From assembly GCF_040605455.1 (NCBI RefSeq), contig NZ_JBEXCV010000180.1, positions 1 to 16,655 on the forward strand: a DNA stretch of 16,655 nucleotides, written 5' to 3'. Positions within the stretch are counted from its first letter, which is position 1, and each line of letters opens with the position of its first letter. A program made the translations under genes and the position numbers. The notes beneath the pieces were generated by a model, which saw only the letters and a list, made by a program, of their open reading frames with translations, was not told where the DNA came from and did no database searches. Below, piece by piece: positions 7,069 through 13,117 of the stretch. This stretch comes from Embleya sp040605455. Its GTDB lineage: Bacteria > Actinomycetota > Actinomycetes > Streptomycetales > Streptomycetaceae.

Positions 7069-7508
7069 GCGGCTCGCCACTGGTGGGCGCCTTTCGACTC
7101 CCGAACGGCTCGTGGGTCCGCGGCCGGGGGCTGCGCCACCCGCTGCCGAAGGGGCCGGTGCCCGAGTTCGGGCTCTACCTCGGATCCGACCGCCTGCGCC
7201 GTCGCCACGAGGACGGGCTGCACTGGCCGCACGAGTGGATCGACTGGCCCGACTTCCTGCTGCCCCGCGACCGCGACCGGGCCGTCCGGGACATCCGCGC
7301 GCTGTATGAGCGGGCGCGGACGGACACCGCGGTCGAGGTGGCCTGCGGCGGCGGGGTCGGCCGCACCGGCACCGTCGTGGCCTCCCTCGCCGTCCTGGCC
7401 GGGCTCGACCCGGCGGATGCCGTCGCGTGGACCAGGGAGCACCACCACCATCGGGCGGTCGAGACTCCCTGGCAACGCCGTTGGGTCGCCCGTTTCCCGA
7501 ACGATTGA
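7065..7508 (+). CDS. Small protein-tyrosine phosphatase family protein
   Basis: A 147-residue protein with the cysteine-phosphatase P-loop CGGGVGRTG: catalytic C94 and R100 in the CX5R pattern, followed by T101. A WPD sequence (W61-P62-D63, in DWPDFLLP) is placed where the general-acid loop of tyrosine phosphatases lies. Both catalytic motifs are intact, so it should be active on phosphotyrosine or another phosphoester. Its start overlaps the CGNR stop by four bases (ATGA), with GGGAGCG upstream. The coupling suggests the phosphatase serves the same response as the CGNR regulator. The protein is short but complete, with the C-terminus ending just before a terminator. The substrate is unknown. 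Confidence 0.85.
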   Translation: MSGSPLVGAFRLPNGSWVRGRGLRHPLPKGPVPEFGLYLGSDRLRRRHEDGLHWPHEWIDWPDFLLPRDRDRAVRDIRALYERARTDTAVEVACGGGVGRTGTVVASLAVLAGLDPADAVAWTREHHHHRAVETPWQRRWVARFPND

Positions 7509-7509
7509 C

Positions 7510-7527
7510 CCGGCCGGTTTCGGCCGG
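7510..7527 (+). terminator. GC-rich hairpin terminator after the phosphatase gene
   Basis: CCGGCCG (7510-7516) and CGGCCGG (7521-7527) form a 7-base-pair all-GC stem with a GTTT loop, two bases past the stop codon. It has no U-tract. It probably ends the CGNR-phosphatase operon. Confidence 0.55.
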
Positions 7528-7609
7528 AAGGGACGATCTGTCGGCGCCGGGCGCCGGGACCCGGACGACGTCGACCGCAGTGTCGTATGGGCATCGTCAC
7601 CGGTCATCG

Positions 7610-7744
7610 ATGAGGCATCGGGTCGATCGGGTACCTGCTCATGTCCTACGGCAAGGCTGGGAAGTGTCCGAATACGCCGCCGCGACGGCTCGCGAGCACG
7701 GTCTGGTCTGCTTCGATCCGCAGGGAGAATGCCTCCGGCCGTGA
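7610..7744 (+). pseudogene. 3' remnant of a hypothetical actinobacterial protein
   Basis: A 44-codon frame from ATG 7610 ends with GWEVSEYAAATAREHG followed by LVCFDPQGECLRP and a TGA. The pattern (an Ala-rich helix, then HGLV-C-F/Y-DPQ, then LRP at the terminus) is familiar as the C-terminus of small uncharacterised proteins common in Streptomyces genomes. No matching N-terminal part is found upstream, where the phosphatase terminator lies, so this is probably the end of a deleted gene. No ribosome binding site supports it as a standalone peptide. Confidence 0.38.
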
Positions 7745-8035
7745 ACTGCGCGTCATCAGCGCGCCGCGCAGCACGCCCGAGGATGGCTGCACCCGTAGTG
7801 GCGAGGACCGCGCGGCGCGGCGGCGACCGCGCCGCTCGACGCGGCCGCACCGGCGGGCGTGAACGCTTCGGGCCGTGAACCGTGCGCGGCGACTCCGCCC
7901 GGATGGGGATCGGCGAAGGCCCACGATGGTCCGTCATGGGAATCGGGCTATCACTCGCCGGACGCCCATCGGGTTACGTGCGAGCGGCGGTCGCGTGAAG
8001 GGAAGCGATCGCGCTTCGTCGTGACATGGCCCGAT

Positions 8036-8068
8036 GGCGAACTCTCGCCGTCCCATCGGCGAACTCTC
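8036..8068 (+). promoter_or_regulatory. 11-base direct repeats 22 bases apart, possible operator
   Basis: GGCGAACTCTC occurs at 8036-8046 and again at 8058-8068. The centre-to-centre distance of two helical turns places both copies on the same DNA face, as for tandem binding by a response regulator. They are 48 to 80 bases upstream of the start codon. Confidence 0.35.
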
Positions 8069-8093
8069 TGCACGCACGGCGCAAAATGCGCCC

Positions 8094-8114
8094 CGGCGGA
8101 AATAGCCTCCGCCG
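8094..8114 (+). promoter_or_regulatory. Start-proximal hairpin that could mask the ribosome binding site
   Basis: CGGCGGA (8094-8100) pairs exactly with TCCGCCG (8108-8114), loop AATAGCC, ending one base before ATG 8116. The only Shine-Dalgarno-like element (GGCGGA) is within the left arm and 15 bases from the start, so folding would change initiation efficiency. Confidence 0.4.
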
Positions 8115-8115
8115 C

Positions 8116-11100
8116 ATGAAATGGATACGTGTAGCAGCCAAGGCAGGTCTTGTGCTGCTCGTTTTCGGTTTGTGTTTCGGGGTTCAGTCCGCATCGGCGC
8201 ACGTGTCGCCACAACATGCCGAACTCGTCGTCTCGACCAAGGACGGAGTCACCAGCGGGCGGCTGATCGTCCACCGCGACCTGGTGGCCCCGGACCAGGC
8301 CGGCGCCTGGGCGTCGCGCCTGCTGACCGCCGGCTGCCCGGCGAGCGGATCGGGCGTCGCCGGCGACAGCGGCGGAGTGCCCGGCGGTGTCGTGGTCGAA
8401 CTGGCGTGGGCCTGCCACGTCGACAAGTTGGACCTGACCGCGCTGCTGAAGCAGGGCGCACTGACCCAGGTGGTCACCGAGTTCGACGGCACGACGGTCG
8501 ACGCGACCGCGGCGATGCCGATCGTCGACGCGGCGGGGCTCCACGCGGCTCCCACGGTTCCCTCGTTCCCGTGGCGCCCGCTGGTGGTGGCCATGGCGCT
8601 CGCCGCCGCGATCGTGCTGCTCATCGTGCGTTTGGTGATTCGATACCGCGCGATGCCGCCGCGTCCGGTCCGGACTTCCCGCCGACGCCGCGCGAGGATC
8701 GCCGTCGGCGGTGCCGCGATCATGGCCGGTTTGGCGCAGCAGGCAACCTCGGGAGTGGCGTTCGCCGCCGACCAGGCGGTGACCGCCGACCCGGTGACCG
8801 TCCAGGGCACGGTGTACGCGGACGGCAACGCCAACGGGGTGCGGGACAACGGCGAGACGCCCATGCCGGGCGTCGACGTCACCGACGGTGCGGTCTGGAC
8901 GACCACCGGCGCCGACGGCTCGTACAGCCTGCCCGTGGACCTGTCGCGCCGGGAGACGGACCTCGTCAGCATCGTCTCGCCGAACGGGTACACGCCCACC
9001 CTGCGTAACGACTACGTCCCGGGATTCTTCCGCAAGGTGCCCGACGGCACCGGGCCGCGCACCGGCGTCGACTTCGCCCTGATGCCGGACCGGAACGCCG
9101 CGAATCCGACCGAGACGTGGGAGATGGTCTCCGACGTCGAGGTCAGCAACACCAAGGACGCGGCCGCGGCCACGACGCTGCCGCAGTGGACCGGTCAGGT
9201 CGAGGCGATGTCCGAGGTCGACGGCGCAACCCTGACCATCACGACGGGCGACCTGACGGTCACCGACTACGCCGAGGAGCCTCGCCGTCAGGGCGGGTAC
9301 GACATCCTGCGCAAGGGACTGGTCGACGGGAAGCTGGGGCACCCGTTCTATCCGGTGGTGGGCAATCACGACGTCGGTGGTACCGCCTCCTCCAAGGGAT
9401 ACGGCGGCAGCCTGGAGTACTTCCGCAGGAACATGGGCCCCGAGTGGTACAGCTTCGACCGCAACGGGCGCCACATCGTGGTACTCGAGAACAACTACGA
9501 CTCCAGCGGCCTCGCACCGCAGTTGGCGTGGCTGCGCGAGGACCTCAAGCGCCACGCGGTGGGCAAGCAGGTGTTCGTCTTCGCGCATCGCTCCCTGTTC
9601 ACGGTGTGGGGTCCCGGCGCCGGAATGCAGCCGACCGTCGACGAACTCTCCAAGTACGACGTGCGCATGTTCGCGGCCGGCCACAACCAGCAGGCCGAGT
9701 TCCGTCGCGGCGCCTTCGACCGGTCGGTCGAGATCAACAACCAAGGCACGTACGGTATCGACGGCGCGCACCCGGACTACAAGGTCCTCGACTTCAAGGG
9801 GATCACCGACAACCCCGGCACCCCGGGGAACGAGGACACCGGCTATGTGATGGGCGTCCACCGACAATTCGCCATCGACGACGATGCCGCCTTGGTGAGC
9901 CCCGCGCAGGGCAGCGTGTACGGCACGGGTACCGCCATCCCGATCGAACTGTATGCCGAGGACGACGGCCGCACTCCGGCAACGGCCCGCCTCACCATTC
10001 GCGACGCGCGCGGCAAGGTGCGGCAGGAGAGCCGATTGACGTTCGGTGGCAAGGTCCCCAAGACGGGCATCCGGAACTGCTACACACCGCCCGGGGGCGT
10101 ACCGGAACCGTGTCCGGCGGCGCGGACTTCCTGGACCCGGGCAAGTGATACGACCAAGCCTCTTCCCCCCGGCGCGTACACGGCGGAGATGACCGCGGTC
10201 GACACGAAGGGCAAGCCGTGGACCGCGATCACGAACACGTTCGAGGTGGTTCCCGGCGGCCGGTTGGAGAAGCCGAACACCGGCCAGGACTGGGTTCGTC
10301 AGGGCGGGGACGAAGCGGGGCGCTCCGCCAGTGCCGATGAACCGGGCACCGCGCTGGACCTGCGCTGGGCGGCCAATACCGGAGAGCAGTTCAACCTCAA
10401 CGGATCGGTGGTGGTCGACGGCAAGGTGATCGTCTCCTCCCGGGCGTTCGACTCGCCGTACAGCATGATGCTCGCCTACGACATCACGTCCGGCCGCGAG
10501 ATCTGGCGCACGTACCTGGACGGCGACGCGGAATCCGCGCCGACGTTCCACGACGGGAAGGTCTACCTGACGACGGCGGTCGGCCGCGTCTACGCACTCG
10601 ACGCGTCCGATGGCCGGGTCGCTTGGCAGGCGATCGAGAAGGAGGAGCAGCACGGAGATACGGTGCGCCGCTACGGCCGTGCCGGAGGCCCGGTCAGCGT
10701 CTTCGACCTGAAGAACGTGGGGCGCACAGTCGCCGTCTACCAGGACTGGGACAGGATCCAGTGCCGCGACGCCAAGAGCGGTGACCTGTTGGGAGGCTTC
10801 GGCGGAGCGACCAACTGGGGCCAGTTCCACAGCACGGCGGTACGCGAGCCGGGCTCCGACACCGCCTACCTGCACACGGACTCCAGCACCACGTTGGTCG
10901 CCATGGACCTCGCGAGCTGCAGCCAGTTGTGGGTGCAAGGCACCGCCGGGGGGATCGACAGCCACTCCTCCCCGGTCCTGACCAACCCGGCGAACGGCAA
11001 CCCGCAGCTTGTGACGATGACCGCGAGCGGCGCCCGCGGGCACGACCCGAAGAACCAAGGTGCGGTCACCTGGCAGTCGAGTGTGGGTGGATCCAGCTCC

Positions 11101-11541
11101 TGCGAGCCCGGCCCCGCTCCGGTGACCAGTCCTGCGATCTGGGGCGGCATCGCCTATATCGCGGGTCGCGACGGCGTCGTCCGCGCGTACGACACCGCCG
11201 CCGCCGACCCTGCCAAACCGCTGTGGGAGACCCGCGTCGGCTACCTGCCCGGCGAGAGCCCCCAGGACGACAAATGGCGGGTCGCGATGGGATGCACCAC
11301 CCCGGGAGCAGGGTCACCGACGATGCACGCCATGGTGACCAAGTCCCTCGTGTACGCCGGCACCTGGGACGGTCGGCTGGTTGTCCTGGACCGCGTCACC
11401 GGCAAGCTGCTGGCGGAGTACAACCTCGGCGCCGGGCTGGCTTCGGCGCCGTCCATCAGCGGTGACTGGCTGTTCGCCCTGACCGACGACGGGACGATCC
11501 ACGCGCTGGCGGCCCGGAAGTTGCGCGGTCACACCGCCTGA
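8116..11541 (+). CDS. Exported multidomain protein: metal-transporter-like ectodomain, TM helix, calcineurin-like phosphoesterase, PQQ beta-propeller
   Basis: A 1141-residue protein. A signal peptide (1-28, cleavage after SASA) leads to an ectodomain (29-150, HVSPQHAELVVS..., LDLTALLKQ) resembling those before HupE/NicO metal transporters, and a transmembrane helix (155-176). Next come an Arg-rich stretch (SRRRRAR, 188-194) and a hydrophobic run ending VAFA (217) that looks like an internal Tat-type signal, an SdrD-B-like domain with a DGNANGVRD loop (236-244), and a calcineurin-like phosphoesterase (about 335-630: D340-V-E342, GD 378-379, GNHD 416-419, H491, GHNQ 522-525). An Ig-like stretch and a PQQ/BamB-type beta-propeller (about 750-1135, repeats such as GKVYLTTAVGRVYALDASDG) complete it. 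The metal-binding His of DxH and the last His of GHxH are replaced, so activity is uncertain. ATG 8116 is preferred because it gives a proper signal peptide; in-frame ATGs at 8086 and 8026 do not. It precedes a NicO transporter. Confidence 0.88.
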   Translation: MKWIRVAAKAGLVLLVFGLCFGVQSASAHVSPQHAELVVSTKDGVTSGRLIVHRDLVAPDQAGAWASRLLTAGCPASGSGVAGDSGGVPGGVVVELAWACHVDKLDLTALLKQGALTQVVTEFDGTTVDATAAMPIVDAAGLHAAPTVPSFPWRPLVVAMALAAAIVLLIVRLVIRYRAMPPRPVRTSRRRRARIAVGGAAIMAGLAQQATSGVAFAADQAVTADPVTVQGTVYADGNANGVRDNGETPMPGVDVTDGAVWTTTGADGSYSLPVDLSRRETDLVSIVSPNGYTPTLRNDYVPGFFRKVPDGTGPRTGVDFALMPDRNAANPTETWEMVSDVEVSNTKDAAAATTLPQWTGQVEAMSEVDGATLTITTGDLTVTDYAEEPRRQGGYDILRKGLVDGKLGHPFYPVVGNHDVGGTASSKGYGGSLEYFRRNMGPEWYSFDRNGRHIVVLENNYDSSGLAPQLAWLREDLKRHAVGKQVFVFAHRSLFTVWGPGAGMQPTVDELSKYDVRMFAAGHNQQAEFRRGAFDRSVEINNQGTYGIDGAHPDYKVLDFKGITDNPGTPGNEDTGYVMGVHRQFAIDDDAALVSPAQGSVYGTGTAIPIELYAEDDGRTPATARLTIRDARGKVRQESRLTFGGKVPKTGIRNCYTPPGGVPEPCPAARTSWTRASDTTKPLPPGAYTAEMTAVDTKGKPWTAITNTFEVVPGGRLEKPNTGQDWVRQGGDEAGRSASADEPGTALDLRWAANTGEQFNLNGSVVVDGKVIVSSRAFDSPYSMMLAYDITSGREIWRTYLDGDAESAPTFHDGKVYLTTAVGRVYALDASDGRVAWQAIEKEEQHGDTVRRYGRAGGPVSVFDLKNVGRTVAVYQDWDRIQCRDAKSGDLLGGFGGATNWGQFHSTAVREPGSDTAYLHTDSSTTLVAMDLASCSQLWVQGTAGGIDSHSSPVLTNPANGNPQLVTMTASGARGHDPKNQGAVTWQSSVGGSSSCEPGPAPVTSPAIWGGIAYIAGRDGVVRAYDTAAADPAKPLWETRVGYLPGESPQDDKWRVAMGCTTPGAGSPTMHAMVTKSLVYAGTWDGRLVVLDRVTGKLLAEYNLGAGLASAPSISGDWLFALTDDGTIHALAARKLRGHTA

Positions 11542-11566
11542 CACCCCAGCGGTAGACACATCCACG

Positions 11567-11610
11567 CTCCGCGGGTTGCCCTCCCCAGTCGGGGAAGGCA
11601 ACCCGCGGAG
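11567..11610 (+). terminator. Very strong hairpin between the phosphoesterase and NicO genes (terminator or attenuator)
   Basis: CTCCGCGGGTTGCC (11567-11580) pairs exactly with GGCAACCCGCGGAG (11597-11610), a 14-base-pair stem. The loop itself pairs as TCCCC-AGTC-GGGGA (11582-11595), separated by one mismatch. It lies 25 bases after the upstream stop codon and only 23 bases before the NicO start. No separate promoter fits downstream of it, so it may act as a partial terminator or attenuator, or as an mRNA-stability element. Confidence 0.75.
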
Positions 11611-11633
11611 CACCGTCGATCGGAAGAACTACT

Positions 11634-12962
11634 GTGAAACCCCTTACGGCGGCCCGCTCCCGGGCGTTCCGTCTCCTGCTCATGGGTGTCCTGGCGGCAG
11701 CGGTGTCGGTTCTCGGAGTCGCGGGTGTGGCCGAGGCACACCCCTTCGGCACCCCGCCGGTCGTCCGCGTCACGGCCGAGGGCGCGACCGTCAACGTCAT
11801 CTGGTCGGCCGCGGCGGACGATCTGACCGTACTCGGCGAGGCGGCCAAGGCCGAGGCGGCGTCCGAAGCGCAGTACCTGGGCGCGCACGTCAAGGTGATC
11901 CAAAACGGAGTGGCCTGCCGACTCGACGAGGCGAACACCCTGCGCCTGGCCGACGACGGTGCCCGGCTGCGTTACGGCTGCCCCGAGCCGGTGAACACTG
12001 TCGCCCTGTCCATCACCGCGCTGTCGAACGTCGACTCGAGGTATCGGACCATCTCCGTGACGCCGACGGGCGCCGGCGGGCTGCACACGGCGAGCGAGCC
12101 GACTCGTACGCTCGCCCTCGGCCCGTCGGGCGCCGGCCACTCTGCCGATGCCGGAGGACCGAAGGGGCCCTTCAGCGTCTGGACCACGGATCTGACCGCG
12201 CTACTGGACCACCGTGTCGCACTGCCCTTGGCGCTGCTCGTCGCCGCGCTCGTGGGTGCCTTCCACGCGTGTGCCCCGGGCCATGGGAAAACGCTCGCGG
12301 CGGGCTTTCTCATCGGCGGCCGGGGCCGGGCGCCGCACGCGCTGTGGCTGGGCCTGATCGTGGCGGCGATGCACACCGTGTCCGTGGCCGCGCTCGCCGT
12401 CGGGTGGTGGCTCGCCGCCGAGAGCGCCCCGGACGTCGCGGCGCTGACCGGCTGGCTGCAACTGATCGCCGCGCTGGTCGTGGTGGCGGTGGGGGTGGGC
12501 TTGCTGCGGCGCCAGCGGTCGATCCGCGCACACGGGCACAGCCATGACCATGGGCACGACCACGACCACGACCATGACCACGGGCACGGGCACGGGCACG
12601 GGCACAGTCATGTCGCCCCCACCGAATCGTTGCTCACCAGGCGTGGCCTCGTGCTGCTCGGCACATCCGGCGGCCTACTGCCTTCCCCTTCGGCCTTCCT
12701 CGTGTTGCTCACCGGGCTGCTCACCGGTCGGTTCGGCATCGCCCTCCTGATGGTGGCGGCCTTCGGGCTCGGGATGGCGCTGACCCTCGCGGGCGTCGGT
12801 CTGGCCGTGCTGCGAGGACGCGACGTGCTGCTGGCCCAGGCGTCCAAATCGGCCAACCTGCGGGCATGGACCCACCGATTGCCGATCGCCGGAGCGTCGG
12901 CCGTGGTGGTCGGTGGTGTCCTGGCATCCGCGATGGCCGCGGGGCAGGTCCTGGCTCCGTGA
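11634..12962 (+). CDS. NicO-family nickel/cobalt transporter with His-rich loop
   Basis: A 442-residue membrane protein of the NicO (nickel/cobalt transporter, RcnA-like) family. A signal peptide ends near AEAHPFG, giving a mature N-terminus with AHP as in related transporters. An ectodomain follows (to about 175, with VACRLDE and YGCPEPVNT), then about six helices. Family motifs visible are H211-x5-H217 in FHACAPGHGKTLAAGFLIGG, H247 in VAAMHTVSV, and LLGTSGGLLPSPSAFLVLL in the second half. Between the two membrane halves a loop (300-326) has histidine at every other position, 14 in all, suited to binding Ni, Co or Zn on one face. It starts at GTG 11634 with GGAAG seven bases upstream. Export is more usual for RcnA-like members, but the direction is not decided by sequence. 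Confidence 0.9.
   Translation: MKPLTAARSRAFRLLLMGVLAAAVSVLGVAGVAEAHPFGTPPVVRVTAEGATVNVIWSAAADDLTVLGEAAKAEAASEAQYLGAHVKVIQNGVACRLDEANTLRLADDGARLRYGCPEPVNTVALSITALSNVDSRYRTISVTPTGAGGLHTASEPTRTLALGPSGAGHSADAGGPKGPFSVWTTDLTALLDHRVALPLALLVAALVGAFHACAPGHGKTLAAGFLIGGRGRAPHALWLGLIVAAMHTVSVAALAVGWWLAAESAPDVAALTGWLQLIAALVVVAVGVGLLRRQRSIRAHGHSHDHGHDHDHDHDHGHGHGHGHSHVAPTESLLTRRGLVLLGTSGGLLPSPSAFLVLLTGLLTGRFGIALLMVAAFGLGMALTLAGVGLAVLRGRDVLLAQASKSANLRAWTHRLPIAGASAVVVGGVLASAMAAGQVLAP
12531..12611 (+). repeat. CAY-GRC-type codon repeat encoding the His-rich loop
   Basis: Alternating His codons (CAC/CAT) with Gly, Asp or Ser codons give 27 residues with 14 histidines. Near-exact hexamers (CACGAC, CACGGG) repeat several times, so slippage could change the loop length in steps of two residues without a frameshift. 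Confidence 0.75.
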
Positions 12963-13101
12963 CCACGCCCGTCAGCGCACCGAACGGCTCACCTGCTGTG
13001 GCTGGGTGGGGCGGTGTCAGGGAGGCGACGACGAACGCCGACCTTGGACACGGCCACGCCGGTTCTTCCGCCGCACAGGGCGCGCCGTGCCCGATCGGGT
13101 T

Positions 13102-13117
13102 TCGTTCTACCGAACGA
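13102..13117 (-). terminator. Short hairpin at the SMI1/KNR4 gene end
   Basis: TCGTTC and GAACGA (6 base pairs, 4-base loop) span the TAG stop codon, followed on the minus strand by the palindrome CCCGATCGGG (13090-13099). It may serve as a weak terminator in the 144-base space between convergent genes. No better hairpin was seen there for the NicO gene. Confidence 0.3.

Larger units (their letters stand above)
7745..8115. other. Upstream region of the large exported protein gene
   Basis: About 370 bases with no recognisable gene. It holds an inverted repeat GAAGCG-ATCG-CGCTTC (8002-8017), an 11-base direct repeat GGCGAACTCTC at 8036-8046 and 8058-8068 (22 bases apart), and a start-proximal hairpin (8094-8114). 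These make it the likely control region of the downstream gene. Confidence 0.5.

Noticed and set aside
7951..11058. Very long open frame on the minus strand opposite the phosphoesterase-propeller gene
   Set aside because: It is Arg/Val/Gly/His-rich with no domain pattern, a typical antisense shadow in high-GC DNA; the plus-strand frame carries clear signal peptide and domain motifs.
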